A stretch of DNA of 64,000 nt from Collimonas sp. OK607. GTDB taxonomy: Bacteria > Pseudomonadota > Gammaproteobacteria > Burkholderiales > Burkholderiaceae_D. Position 1 is the stretch's first letter. Every line of letters starts with the position of its first letter. Under the pieces are notes generated by a model, which was not told where the DNA came from, made no database searches, and saw only the letters and a program-made list of their open reading frames with translations. The position numbers and the translations under genes are program-made. The stretch is from contig NZ_FOKF01000003.1 in assembly GCF_900111995.1 (NCBI RefSeq), positions 124,001 to 188,000 on the forward strand, read 5' to 3'. Below, in pieces: positions 10,123 through 20,500 of the stretch.

Positions 10123-11456
10123 GCGCTGCATCGGGTTTTGATGCAGGGCGGGCATGGCGTATCCGCTTGTTGTATTCGGCAGTATGGTGGCTAGCGATGC
10201 CTTTCGTATTGCTGCGCTTGTGGCGCCGCGGCGGCAAGGAACCTGGTTATCGCCAGCATGTGGCGGAGCGCATCGGCTTTTATCCACCGCTGTCGCCGGC
10301 GCTGGCATCGCGCAAATTCCTGTGGGTGCATGCTGTCTCTGTTGGCGAAACGCGCGCTGCCGAGCCTTTGATTGCAGCCATGCTGGATACCTATCCAGAT
10401 CACGCTATTTTGTTGACCCATATGACGGCGACCGGTCGCGCTACCGGACAGGCTTTGTTTGGCAAATCGCCGCGGGTGCTGCAATGCTTTCTTCCCTACG
10501 ATACCGGCTGGATGGTGGGACGGTTCCTGCGCCATTTCTCGCCGCGCCTCTGCGTGCTGATGGAAACTGAAGTGTGGCCGAACCTGATCGTCCAATGCGG
10601 GCGCTACAAGGTGCCGGTGGCGCTGGTGAATGCGCGTTTGTCGGCGCGGTCGCTGCGTCGCGGTAAACGTTTTTCCACATTGATGACCGAGGCTGCCAGC
10701 GGCATGTCCTGCGTTGGCGCGCAAACTGAAGCAGATGCCGGACGTTTGCAGCAACTCGGTGGCAACAACGTGCACGTGACCGGCAACCTCAAGTTCGACG
10801 TCACGCCTTCACCTGCATTGTTGGCCGTCGGCGCTGCGATGCGCGGGCAGATCGGTAATCGTCCGGTGCTGCTGTGTGCCAGTACGCGCGATGGTGAAGA
10901 AGAATTGATTTTCGATGCATTGTCCAGGCGCGGCCATGATCCTGCCCATACCGATTTGCTGCCAGCTAACTTGCTGACCATCATAGTGCCGCGTCACCCG
11001 CAACGGTTCGATGAAGTGGCAGACATGGCTGCAGCAAAGGGATTGCCGCCGTTGCGCCGCACCCGACTGGCTGACGAACCGGTACCGCCGCAAGTGAAGG
11101 TGCTGATCGGCGATTCGATGGGCGAAATGTTCGCCTATTACGCAATGTGCGATGTGGCATTCATCGGCGGTAGCCTGCTGCCGATGGGTGGCCAAAACCT
11201 GATCGAGGCGTTTGCGGTTGGCAAGCCGGTATTGATCGGGCCGCATACTTTCAATTTTTCAGATATTACCGAACAGGCGATTGCTGCCGGCGCCGCGCTA
11301 CGAGTGGGTGACGTCGACACCATGCTGGATACGGCGCGGCAGCTGTTGCAGGATGATCTGCAACGCTCGGCGATGGGCGAACAAGCCACCCATTTTGCGC
11401 AACAGCATCGTGGCGCCACCGCGCGGACCATGGCTCTGCTGGCGCCGTTTATCTAA
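10119..11456 (+). CDS. waaA: 3-deoxy-D-manno-octulosonic acid transferase WaaA
   Basis: GT30 glycosyltransferase that adds Kdo from CMP-Kdo to lipid IVA at the cytoplasmic face of the inner membrane. The 445-residue product begins with a membrane anchor (LLYSAVWWLAMPFVLLRLW), then LWVHAVSVGETRAAEPLI containing the conserved glutamate (about E77). The C-terminal CMP-Kdo half has FIGGSLLPMGGQNLIEA, a GT30 hallmark. ATGA overlap with the Kdo hydroxylase upstream. Whether it is mono- or bifunctional cannot be told from the sequence; a hydroxylase partner suggests at least one Kdo is converted to Ko. Confidence 0.96.
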   Translation: MSAASGFDAGRAWRIRLLYSAVWWLAMPFVLLRLWRRGGKEPGYRQHVAERIGFYPPLSPALASRKFLWVHAVSVGETRAAEPLIAAMLDTYPDHAILLTHMTATGRATGQALFGKSPRVLQCFLPYDTGWMVGRFLRHFSPRLCVLMETEVWPNLIVQCGRYKVPVALVNARLSARSLRRGKRFSTLMTEAASGMSCVGAQTEADAGRLQQLGGNNVHVTGNLKFDVTPSPALLAVGAAMRGQIGNRPVLLCASTRDGEEELIFDALSRRGHDPAHTDLLPANLLTIIVPRHPQRFDEVADMAAAKGLPPLRRTRLADEPVPPQVKVLIGDSMGEMFAYYAMCDVAFIGGSLLPMGGQNLIEAFAVGKPVLIGPHTFNFSDITEQAIAAGAALRVGDVDTMLDTARQLLQDDLQRSAMGEQATHFAQQHRGATARTMALLAPFI

Positions 11457-11467
11457 TATTGTCTACC

Positions 11468-12238
11468 ATGCATGCAACTGTGATCATCACCAAAGTGGTT
11501 AGTATGCTGCTACTTCTACCAACCAATCTCATTGTTCTTTGCGTCATCGGCATGCTGCTGCGGCGTGCCTATCCGCGCCTTGGCGTGACAGTCAGTGTAG
11601 CCGCGTTGCTACTGCTTGCCGTATTAAGCAGTAAGGCCGGTGCATTATTGCTGGTTGCGCCGCTGGAACAGCATTCGTCGCCATTGACTTTAAGTGCGGA
11701 TAGCGATGCGCAGGCGATTGTTATATTAGGAGGCGGTCGCCTGGGAAATGCTCCCGAGTACGACAGCAAAGACCAACCAAACTATTGGACTTTGGCCCGT
11801 TTGCGTTATGGCGCCAAGATTCAGCGTCAAACCGGGTTGCCGATCCTGGTATCCGGTGGCATGCCAGACGGTTCGGCAGTGTCGGAGGCGGCAGTGATGT
11901 CACAGAGTTTGCAGGATGATTTTGCTACGCCGGTAAAATGGCAGGAAGGGAAATCAGACGATACAGAGCAAAATGCAAAATTTTCAGCCGAGATGTTAAG
12001 ACAAGCGAATGTGAAAAAAATCATCCTTGTTACCGATGCCTTGCACATGCAGCGCGCGCGGTTGGTGTTTGCCCAGACAGGGTTGGAAGTGATTGCCGCT
12101 CCGACAATATTTTTTAGCCAGGAGCGGTTTACCCTTTTGAGTTTCCTGCCGTCGGGCGAAGGTATGCGTCGTAGCGCGTACGCAATGCATGAATGGCTAG
12201 GAGTGTTTTGGTATACAGCAAGACATGCTGGTTTGTGA
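11468..12238 (+). CDS. YdcF-like DUF218 membrane protein (ElyC/SanA family)
   Basis: A 256-residue protein with two N-terminal hydrophobic helices (about 4-60) followed by a DUF218 domain: AIVILGGGR, LPILVSGGMPDG, TEQNAKFSAEML and KKIILVTDALHMQRA are the typical blocks. Relatives such as E. coli ElyC and SanA act in envelope or peptidoglycan homeostasis under stress, but the biochemical activity is not established. The ATG at 11468 is chosen over an in-frame TTG three codons upstream; neither has a strong ribosome site. It starts 11 bp after the waaA stop and is probably co-transcribed with it. Confidence 0.85.
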   Translation: MHATVIITKVVSMLLLLPTNLIVLCVIGMLLRRAYPRLGVTVSVAALLLLAVLSSKAGALLLVAPLEQHSSPLTLSADSDAQAIVILGGGRLGNAPEYDSKDQPNYWTLARLRYGAKIQRQTGLPILVSGGMPDGSAVSEAAVMSQSLQDDFATPVKWQEGKSDDTEQNAKFSAEMLRQANVKKIILVTDALHMQRARLVFAQTGLEVIAAPTIFFSQERFTLLSFLPSGEGMRRSAYAMHEWLGVFWYTARHAGL

Positions 12239-12484
12239 CAAGCTGGAACTGTGTGACCACAAGTTAACTCTAAGTTTGTCAACCAGCGAGATCCGGGTGG
12301 TCTCTTTACGCAGAGCGTTCTAATGACATGGGGACCCTAAGTTTGCTATCCTTCGCTACTTTAAGAAAACGAAGTGGTCTTACTGCATTGCTCTCAAGTA
12401 TATATTTTTAATAAATTCAGCTCGATTAGATTTTCATCCTTGAGATTTGAGGATTCACACAATATAAGTTGGTAAGGATTGCAA

Positions 12485-13489
12485 TTGAGCGCCATTTCAT
12501 CTTGTACCCCAGCATCAGATACTATTCTCAACCCTGCCGTAATGCATGTCGCCTTCGGAGTCGATACCAATTACTTCCGTGGCATGGGTGTAAATATCAC
12601 CTCTGTTATTAAAAATAATCCTGATATGGATTTTATTTTTCACGTCTTTGCATTTTCCATTACGGATGATAATCGACGTCGGCTGGCGCAATTGGAAAGC
12701 AGTTTCAATACATCAATAAAAATTCATGTTTTAGATTCTGACATATTATCTGAATTCTCTCAATTTCCTTGTTTTTCACAACACTCACTTGGAACATTTG
12801 TTCGATTGTTAATCCCGAATCTGTTGCGTGGGATAACTCAAAAGGTGCTTTATCTTGATGCCGATATCCTATGCATGGGTAAACTGGAAGAGTTGTCATC
12901 TGTTGAAATGACGGGGTGTATTGCTGCAGTTGTTCAAGATGAAATTCAAACCACTGTAAAGACACAGGTCGCAGCGCTAAATTTGAAAAATCCAGAATAT
13001 TTCAACGCAGGTGTGATGTATATCGATGTTGATAATTGGATTGCGAATGACTCACAAAATAAAGCATTAACTATACTATCAATGCAAGAATTACGTTTTG
13101 CGGATCAGGATGCATTGAATATTATATTAAATGGATATACAAAATATATCGATAAAAAATGGAATTTTCGTTACCACTTGGTAGATTTCCTCAGCAAAGG
13201 TGGTACAACGCTGAATGTGACGGAACCTGTTGTGTTCATGCATTTCACAGGGCCGGTAAAGCCTTGGCAGGATTGGTGTTTGCACGAAGCAAAATCCATA
13301 TTCATCGAATATCAGTTAATGTCTTCCTGGGCTGACATGCCACTGGACCAGCCAAAAAGTGTCAAAGAATTAAAGTTGTTCTCAAAATTTCTGATCAAGC
13401 AAGATAGAGTCATTGAAGGTATAGGTTGGCATATTAAATATTTATGGAAAAAATTTATTCAATATTTTAAAAGCAGAGCAAAAGCATAA
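12485..13489 (+). CDS. Family 8 glycosyltransferase (LPS galactosyl/glucosyltransferase-like)
   Basis: A 334-residue GT8 enzyme resembling WaaJ/WaaO/LgtC, which transfer Gal or Glc from UDP-sugars to the LPS outer core. Visible are HVAFGVDTNYFRGMGVNITS (nucleotide-binding start), the metal-binding DXD in YLDADILCMG, FNAGVMYIDVDNW and the late HFTGPVKPWQ motif. No ATG fits the N-terminus; TTG at 12485 is chosen because AAGGA sits 6 nt upstream. Base composition is clearly AT-rich compared with waaA. The DUF-type tail after residue 290 is basic and aromatic, suggesting peripheral membrane attachment. Donor and acceptor cannot be named from sequence. Confidence 0.88.
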   Translation: MSAISSCTPASDTILNPAVMHVAFGVDTNYFRGMGVNITSVIKNNPDMDFIFHVFAFSITDDNRRRLAQLESSFNTSIKIHVLDSDILSEFSQFPCFSQHSLGTFVRLLIPNLLRGITQKVLYLDADILCMGKLEELSSVEMTGCIAAVVQDEIQTTVKTQVAALNLKNPEYFNAGVMYIDVDNWIANDSQNKALTILSMQELRFADQDALNIILNGYTKYIDKKWNFRYHLVDFLSKGGTTLNVTEPVVFMHFTGPVKPWQDWCLHEAKSIFIEYQLMSSWADMPLDQPKSVKELKLFSKFLIKQDRVIEGIGWHIKYLWKKFIQYFKSRAKA

Positions 13490-13598
13490 ATGCTTAATGT
13501 CATGTTTTATTAGTTTTTATAATTTATGAAAAGACATCTGATTTGTGATTTAGACCAAGCTTCAATTGTTAAAAAGAAGATGGTTGTATATGCGTTAG

Positions 13599-14882
13599 AT
13601 GGAAAACATTCGTAAATCGGAGATGCACTTGCGTTACATGAAATTACTGGTTACTGCCTTAATCGTAGCCTTTTATATATTGGCATTGGTTGTAGATCGT
13701 GCAGCAGGAGTGCTTTTTGCACTACTGTTTATAGCTGGCATCAGCTTACTTGTATCTCGGAGTCGGTCCGACGATAAGACGTTCTTTCAATTGACGAAAG
13801 AATATTGGCCGCTTGCCTTGGCGATGTGCGGCCCACTGATTGCCGTACTTGCGAATCAGATTGGATCTGGCGAATTTACCGGTAGAACATACGATCCACC
13901 ATTTCGGCTTGCAATATTCGCCCTGATTTTTTGGGTATTTTCATTTGTGCCGATCAAGTTCATGAAACATGTCCAATGGGCCTTTGTAATAGGGGCTTTC
14001 CTGTCTGCGGTCAAAATCTATGTACTTACTGGTGGTGGAGCAACACGTTATGGATCGGATTTCATTCCAATTATAATTTTTGCTGAAATGGCCTTGTTGC
14101 TTGGAGTTTTTTCTGCAATGTCGATTGCATGGAATAAATCTAATGATGTGGTCATTATTGCTTTAAAAATTGTCGCGTTATGTGCCGGTTTATATGTAGC
14201 TTATTTATCCCAGTCACGTGGGGTTTGGCTTACGATACCAGTTCTTATTGCTATTGCCTGTGTGGTCACAAAAAATATTCGTCTCAGTTATAAGCTATCA
14301 GTTATCGTTTTTTTTGTAGTTCTGATTGGTGCCGTATCTTATTTCGGTCAAATTGTAAAAGAGCGCGTCTCTGTTGCCGAAAGCGATATGAGTCAGTATT
14401 CTGCAGGTGAAAATATCGATAGTTCTCTTGGTACTCGCCTTCAGCTATGGCGGGGATCTTGGGTGTTGTTCAAAGAACATCCTATTTTTGGTGTCGGCGT
14501 AGAAAATTTTCCGAAAGCTTTGGAAGAATTATCCAAGCGGAATATTATTACTTCTGCAGCAGCAACTTTTCCGCATTCACATAACGAAGTATTATTTATG
14601 ATGTCCCGGCTTGGTTTGTTCGGACTCTTCGCGATACTAGGGTTGTATTTCGCTCCGGCGTATTATTTCTTGCGTGATATGCGTAATGACGATGCCGGAG
14701 TCCGGTATACGGCAGGAATGGGTGTGGCACTCTGCCTTGGATTTCTCGTCCTGGGATTGGTCGATGTTATATTTTTGTGGTGGGAAATTTATCCATACTA
14801 TGTCATAAGTATTGCATTTTTCTTGACGTATATAATAAAGCGTAAGAAAAATTTAAATGAAAATAAATCTCTTCTCTCTTAA
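13599..14882 (+). CDS. O-antigen ligase/polymerase-like membrane protein (WaaL/Wzy_C family)
   Basis: A 427-residue protein with about 11-12 hydrophobic helices and one large periplasmic loop (about 250-330). The loop contains SRGVWL just before it, then GTRLQLWRGSWVLFKEHPIFGVGVENF and FPHSHNEVLFMMSRLGL, the conserved Wzy_C/WaaL block with the catalytic-type His. It most likely ligates O-antigen or another undecaprenyl-linked glycan to the lipid A core; polymerase activity is the alternative. The start is uncertain: ATG 13599 is used, but ATG 13623 or 13638 is also possible. AT-rich, like the GT8 gene upstream. Confidence 0.82.
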   Translation: MENIRKSEMHLRYMKLLVTALIVAFYILALVVDRAAGVLFALLFIAGISLLVSRSRSDDKTFFQLTKEYWPLALAMCGPLIAVLANQIGSGEFTGRTYDPPFRLAIFALIFWVFSFVPIKFMKHVQWAFVIGAFLSAVKIYVLTGGGATRYGSDFIPIIIFAEMALLLGVFSAMSIAWNKSNDVVIIALKIVALCAGLYVAYLSQSRGVWLTIPVLIAIACVVTKNIRLSYKLSVIVFFVVLIGAVSYFGQIVKERVSVAESDMSQYSAGENIDSSLGTRLQLWRGSWVLFKEHPIFGVGVENFPKALEELSKRNIITSAAATFPHSHNEVLFMMSRLGLFGLFAILGLYFAPAYYFLRDMRNDDAGVRYTAGMGVALCLGFLVLGLVDVIFLWWEIYPYYVISIAFFLTYIIKRKKNLNENKSLLS

Positions 14883-14956
14883 ATTTTTAATTAAATAAAC
14901 AATATTGGAAATTCGACTACATTTTTAAATATATTCATAAAAATCAGATGAATACG

Positions 14957-15991
14957 TCAGATGTCAGAAAATCCGTTCGGATTCATTTTCTGCCAGCGCC
15001 ATGAATCCTTGCAAATAACATCGAGTCCTCGAGTCGCATGCCATTTGATGATTTCTGCGGCCAGCGAAGGGTCCGCATAGTATGCGGCGACATCCCCCGG
15101 CCGTCTTGCAACGATTTCGTAGGGGATTGGACGCTTGCTGGCTTTCTCATATGCTCGGATCACCTCCAGAACGCTGACGCCAAACCCGGCGCCGAGATTG
15201 ACTGTGAATGAGGTCTTGTTAGATTCGTTGCCGTTAAGTAAATGTGATAACGCAGCAACATGTCCCTCCGCCAGATCCATCACATGTATATAGTCGCGTA
15301 CGCCAGTACCGTCTGGTGTGGGGTAGTCGCCCCCAAATATGCGCAATCTATCTAGTTTTCCAACGGCAACTTGCGCCACATAAGGCATCAGATTATTGGG
15401 CACACCATGCGGATCTTCTCCGATCAATCCGCTTTCATGGGCGCCGACCGGATTGAAATAACGTAAATAGCCAATGTTCCATTGATGATCTGAGCATTCC
15501 AGGTCACGCAAAATCTGTTCGCTCATCAATTTTGTTTGACCATACGGACTGGTCGCTTTTAAAGAAGCATCTTCTTTAATTGGTATGGATTCGGGATCGC
15601 CATAGACCGTAGCAGACGAACTGAATACCAGTGTCTTTACCGCATGCTGCGCCATAACCATGCACAAGGTTAGCAGGCCGTTCAAATTGGTATCGTAGTA
15701 GGTAAGAGGACTCTCAACTGATTCCCCCACTGATTTTAACGCGGCAAAATGAATGACCGCGTCAATTTGGTTTTGTGAAAAAATGGTGTTGAGAAGAGAT
15801 CTGTCCCGTACATCGCCTTCAACAAAATTCAATTTTGACTGAGTAATTGTCGAGATCCGTTCAATTACTTCAATACTGCTGTTACATAAATTATCCAGGC
15901 CTATGACGTCGTATCCGGCCTCAATCAGGGCGCACCAGGTATGGGAGCCGATATATCCGGTAGCGCCGGTCAAGACAATAGTTTTCTTCAT
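14957..15991 (-). CDS. galE: UDP-glucose 4-epimerase GalE
   Basis: NAD-dependent extended SDR enzyme interconverting UDP-glucose and UDP-galactose. The 344-residue protein has the Rossmann motif GATGYIGSH (9-17), SSATVYG with the catalytic Ser, and Y150-x3-K154 in SPYGQTKLMSEQ. The substrate-side motifs RYFNPVGAHESGLIGEDP and NLMPYVAQVAVGKL are present. It points toward the convergent GT8/ligase pair, so it plausibly supplies UDP-galactose for the LPS outer core. Ends 74 bp from the ligase stop with no obvious terminator between them. Confidence 0.96.
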   Translation of the reverse strand: MKKTIVLTGATGYIGSHTWCALIEAGYDVIGLDNLCNSSIEVIERISTITQSKLNFVEGDVRDRSLLNTIFSQNQIDAVIHFAALKSVGESVESPLTYYDTNLNGLLTLCMVMAQHAVKTLVFSSSATVYGDPESIPIKEDASLKATSPYGQTKLMSEQILRDLECSDHQWNIGYLRYFNPVGAHESGLIGEDPHGVPNNLMPYVAQVAVGKLDRLRIFGGDYPTPDGTGVRDYIHVMDLAEGHVAALSHLLNGNESNKTSFTVNLGAGFGVSVLEVIRAYEKASKRPIPYEIVARRPGDVAAYYADPSLAAEIIKWHATRGLDVICKDSWRWQKMNPNGFSDI

Positions 15992-16071
15992 AAGTAGTTG
16001 ATTTCAGTTTGAATCGTAAATTCGAAAATAGCTCACCCGCTTTACGAGCTACATGTGCAAACTGTAGTGGT

Positions 16072-16099
16072 AAAAAAAGCGCCACACAAGTGTGGCGCC
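16072..16099 (-). terminator. Rho-independent terminator of the RND efflux operon
   Basis: Stem GCGCCACA / TGTGGCGC (16079-16098, loop CAAG). Read on the minus strand it is followed by seven Ts (plus-strand A-run 16072-16078), right after the efflux operon stop at 16134. The other side is also T-rich, so it may work in both directions. Confidence 0.9.
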
Positions 16100-16133
16100 T
16101 TTTTATTTGGATCAATACTGAAATCCAGTCAAA

Positions 16134-17576
16134 TTACGACTTGGCCGCCAAGGTATTCTCATTCAACCCGCCACCCAACGAACGATACAGGTCAATCGCA
16201 TTATTCAAACGCAGCTGCCGCGTCTGGATCAGCGCCTGTTGTGCCGAGAACAGATCACGCTCCGCGTTGAGGCGATCGGTGGAACTGGCGATACCATTCT
16301 TGTAACGCAGATCGGTCAACTTCACCCGTTGTTCCTGCGCTTTGACGAATGCGTCCTGAGCTGCCAGCTGATCTTCCAGCGTGCCACGGGCAACCAGCGC
16401 ATCGGAAACTTCTCTGAATGCGCTCTGTATGGTTTTCTCGTAGTTGGCAATCGCCAGATTCTTGCGGATCTCGCTCAGCGACAGGTTGGCGCGGTTGCGT
16501 CCGCCCTCAAAAATCGGCAAGGTCAACTGCGGCACAAACGACCAGGTACGGCTGCCAGCCGAGAACAGGCTGCCGAGCGATGTGCTTGAATTGCCGATCC
16601 CGGCCGTCAGCGAAATGGTCGGAAAGAAGGCTGCGCGGGCGGCACCGATGTTGGCATTGGCGGAACGCAATTGCTGTTCTGCCTCACGGATATCAGGACG
16701 GCGTATCAGCAGATCGGAAGGCAGGCCGGCCGGAATGTCGGTGACGATTTTTTCATCCGACAGCGTTTGCGGCGCTGGCAGGTCGCCCAGTGGCTTGCCG
16801 ACCAGAAGTACCAATGCGTTGGTGGCCTGGCCGCGCTGGCGTACCAGCGTAGCTAGCGACACGCGGGCTGCCTGCACCAATGTTTCGGAATTGCGCAGAT
16901 CAAGTTCCGACGATGCGCCGACATCAAAGCGCAATTTGTCGCGCTTGTAGTCGTCTAGCCGGCTATCCAGGGTTTGCTCCGCCAACCGTTGCTGTTCGGC
17001 GTACGACTGCTCGGTCAGATAGGCTTGCGCAACCTGCGAAATCAGGCTGATTTGTACGGACTGACGTGCTTCCTCTGTCGCCAGGTAGCTCGCCAGTGCG
17101 GCATCTTTCAAGCTGCGGACGCGGCCAAAGAAGTCCAGCTCGAACGAGGTCATGTTCAACCCCACCGAATAAGCAGTGCCGACGGCGGGCTGGCCTGAAA
17201 CCAATTGATCGGCCGCTGTACGACCGCGAGTACGGCTGAAATTGCCCTCCAGGTGCGGCAACGCATCTGAAGCGGTGATGTCGTACTGGGCGCGCGCCTG
17301 CTCGATGTTCAGAGCTGCGGTACGCAGGTCGCGGTTGTTTTCAAGTGCAGATGCGATCAGCGCCTGCAGGCGTTGGTCAGGGAAAAACTGGCGCCAGCCG
17401 AGCGCCGCCGCATCCAGTTGCACCTGACCATCGGCAGCAGCCGGATAGCTGCCGGCCACCGGCGCTTCCGGCCGTACGTAGGTCGGCGCCATGGTGCAAC
17501 CCGAGAGGATCCCTGCCAACAACAGGGCGCCGGTCAGTTGCTTGGGTAAGTACGCCGTAATTGCCGTATTAAACAT
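16134..17576 (-). CDS. Outer-membrane efflux lipoprotein, OprM/NodT family
   Basis: Trimeric outer-membrane channel of the tripartite RND pump encoded upstream. The 480-residue product has a lipoprotein signal peptide ending in the lipobox LSGC (Cys about 27), followed by TMAPTYVRPEAPVAGSYP, the usual start of OprM-type proteins. Two OEP repeats are visible, each with long coiled-coil segments, for example LRTAALNIEQARAQYDIT and VKLTDLRYKNGIASSTDRLNAE. The first 8 bp overlap the end of the RND gene, so it is translated as part of that operon. A terminator follows 35 bp downstream. Confidence 0.95.
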   Translation of the reverse strand: MFNTAITAYLPKQLTGALLLAGILSGCTMAPTYVRPEAPVAGSYPAAADGQVQLDAAALGWRQFFPDQRLQALIASALENNRDLRTAALNIEQARAQYDITASDALPHLEGNFSRTRGRTAADQLVSGQPAVGTAYSVGLNMTSFELDFFGRVRSLKDAALASYLATEEARQSVQISLISQVAQAYLTEQSYAEQQRLAEQTLDSRLDDYKRDKLRFDVGASSELDLRNSETLVQAARVSLATLVRQRGQATNALVLLVGKPLGDLPAPQTLSDEKIVTDIPAGLPSDLLIRRPDIREAEQQLRSANANIGAARAAFFPTISLTAGIGNSSTSLGSLFSAGSRTWSFVPQLTLPIFEGGRNRANLSLSEIRKNLAIANYEKTIQSAFREVSDALVARGTLEDQLAAQDAFVKAQEQRVKLTDLRYKNGIASSTDRLNAERDLFSAQQALIQTRQLRLNNAIDLYRSLGGGLNENTLAAKS

Positions 17577-20500
17577 GCTGATTCTCCAAATCTATTTTCT
17601 GACCGGCCGCGTGCAGCTTGCGTTGGCGTTCGCTGCCTTTGAAGAGCTTGCGTACCACCACGAAGAACACCGGCACCAGGAATACCGCCAAGGCAGTCGC
17701 TGTGATCATGCCGCCCATCACGCCGGTACCGATAGCACGCTGGCTGCCCGAGCCGGCGCCGGTCTTGATCGCTAGCGGCAACACACCCAGGATGAACGCG
17801 AACGAGGTCATCAGAATCGGCCGGAACCGCAGGTGCACCGCTTCTAGCGTCGCTTCGATCAGGCCCTTGCCTTGAGCCTGCAGGTCTTTAGCGAATTCGA
17901 TAATCAGAATCGCATTCTTCGCCGACAAGCCAACCACGGTAATCATCCCGACCTTGAAGTAGACGTCGTTAGGCATGCCGCGCAAGGTTACGCCCAGCAA
18001 TGCGCCGAGAATCCCCAGCGGTACCACCAGCATCACTGCCAGCGGAATGGAGGTACTTTCGTACAAGGCTGCCAATACCAGGAACACCGCCAGCAGCGAC
18101 AATGCATAGAGCATCGGTGCTTGCGCGCCGGAAGTTTTTTCTTCCAATGACTGGCCGGTCCATTCAAAGCCGAAGCCGGGAGGGAGTTTGGCAGTCAGTG
18201 CTTCCATTTCATCCATCGCTTCGCCGGTGCTATGGCCAGGTGCCGCGCCGCCGGAGATTTTCATCGCCGGATAGCCGTTATAGCGTGACAGTTGTACCGG
18301 GCCTTTGATCCAATGCGAGGTGGTGAATGACGAGAACGGCACCATGTTTCCTTGCGTATTCTTGACATACAACCTGGCCAGATCTTCCGGCTGCAGCCGC
18401 TGAGGTGCATCGGCTTGCACAATCACCCGTTGTTGACGGCCCTGGTTAGGGAAGTCATTTACGTACGAAGACCCGAGTGCGGTCGACAGCGTGCTATTGA
18501 TGGCGCTAAACGATACGCCTTGGGCATTGGCCTTGTCTCGATCGATTTCCAGTTGCAGCTGCGGTGAATCTTCCAGACCTTCAGGGCGGACGCCAGCCAG
18601 GATCTTGCTTTGCGCAGCCATGCCAAGCAATTGGTTACGCGCTGCGGTCAATGCCGCATGTCCTTGCCCCGAACGGTCTTGCAGGCGGAAGGTAAAGCCC
18701 GTGGCGTTACCCAGTTCAGGGATCGGCGGTGGGTTCAGCGGATAGACGATGGCGTCCTTGATTTGCGAGAACACACCGAATGCCTTGCCAGCAATCGCGT
18801 CGGCGGACTGATCCGGACCGCGTTCGCTCCAGTCCTTGAGCGGTGTGAATACCAAACCGGCATTCTGACCGTTACCGGAGAAGCTGAAACCGGTAATGGC
18901 AACCACGTGGGCGACACCAGGCAATTTCGCGTAATAGTCTTCAATCGTCTTGATGACTTCCAAGGTGCGGTTTTTGCTGGCGCCGGCAGGCAATTGCACG
19001 TTGGTGATGATGTAGCCCTGATCTTCGGCCGGCAGGAACGATGCTGGCAAGCGTGCATACAGCAAGCCGACGCATATCAGGATCGCTCCATATATCAGCA
19101 GGTAACGGCCGGTCTTGGTCAGCATCTTGGCGACAATGCCTTGATAGCTGGTGGTGGCAACGTTGAACTTACGGTTGAACCAGCCGAAGAAGCCCTTTTT
19201 CTCATGGTGATGTCCTGCTTCCACCGGTTTCAGGATAGTGGCGCACAGCGCTGGCGTCAGCGTAAATGCCATCAATACCGAGAACACCATCGAAGCCACC
19301 ATCGACAACGAGAACTGGCGATAGATGGCGCCAACCGCACCGCTGAAGAATGCCATCGGGATGAACACCGCGATCAGCACCAGGGTGATGCCGATCAGTG
19401 CGCCGGTAATCTGGCCCATCGCCTTGCGGGTTGCATCACGCGGCGACAAACCTTCTTCGCTCATGATGCGTTCAACGTTTTCCACGACCACGATCGCGTC
19501 GTCAATCAGGATACCGATCGCCAGCACCATGCCGAACATGGTCAGCACGTTGATCGAGAAGCCAAACAACAGCAAGGTGGCGAAAGTGCCCATCAGCGCG
19601 ACAGGTACGACCAGTGTCGGAATCAAGGTGTAGCGGATGTTTTGCAGGAACAGATACATCACCAGGAACACCAGGATGATCGCCTCTACCAAGGTCTTGA
19701 CCACTTCTTCGATCGAAATCTTGACGAATTTCGAGGTGTCGTAGGGAATGGTGTATGTGACGCCGGGAGGGAAATACTTAGACAGTTCTGCCATCTTGGC
19801 GTGGACTGCTGTAGCAGTACCCAGCGCGTTCGCGGATGGCGACAATTGCACGCCGACGAAGGACGTCGGCTTGCCGTCGAGGCGGCCGGCAGTCGCATAC
19901 GACTGACCGCCGATTTCGATGCGAGCGACGTCGCGCAGACGCACGATCGAGCCATCTGCATTGGCGCGCAACTGGATATTGCCGAACTGTTCGACGGTAG
20001 TCAGTTGCCCGGTTGCTACCACGGTTGCGGAAATCTGCTGTGTGCCAGGGCTAGGCAAATCTCCAAGCGTACCGCCGGCGACCAGTGCATTTTGCGCTGT
20101 GATTGCAGCCGTTACGTCGGCTGGCGTCAGGCTGAGGCCAACCAGTTTGACTGGATCGATCCAGATCCGCATGGCGCGTTCAGTACCGAACAGTTGCGCC
20201 TGGCCGACGCCTGGCACGCGTTTGATTTCATTGAGCACGTTGCGTGACAAATAGTCGCCCAGCGCGATCGGATCTAGCTTGCCGTCGGATGATGAAAGGC
20301 CGATAAACATCAGGAAGTTACTACGCGATTTGGTGACTTGCACACCGTTCTGCGTAACCACCGCCGGCAGGCGTGCTTCAACCCGTTTCAAACGGTTCTG
20401 CACATCCACCGCTGCCAGGTCGGCATTGGTTTCCGGAGTGAAAGTAACAGTGATAGATACCGAACCATCGGCCTGGCTTTGCGACTCGATATATTGCAAG

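Noticed and set aside
18610-20247. A 545-codon plus-strand frame opposite the RND permease gene
   Set aside because: Its product is rich in His/Gln/Arg with no family features, as expected for the antisense of an RND gene.
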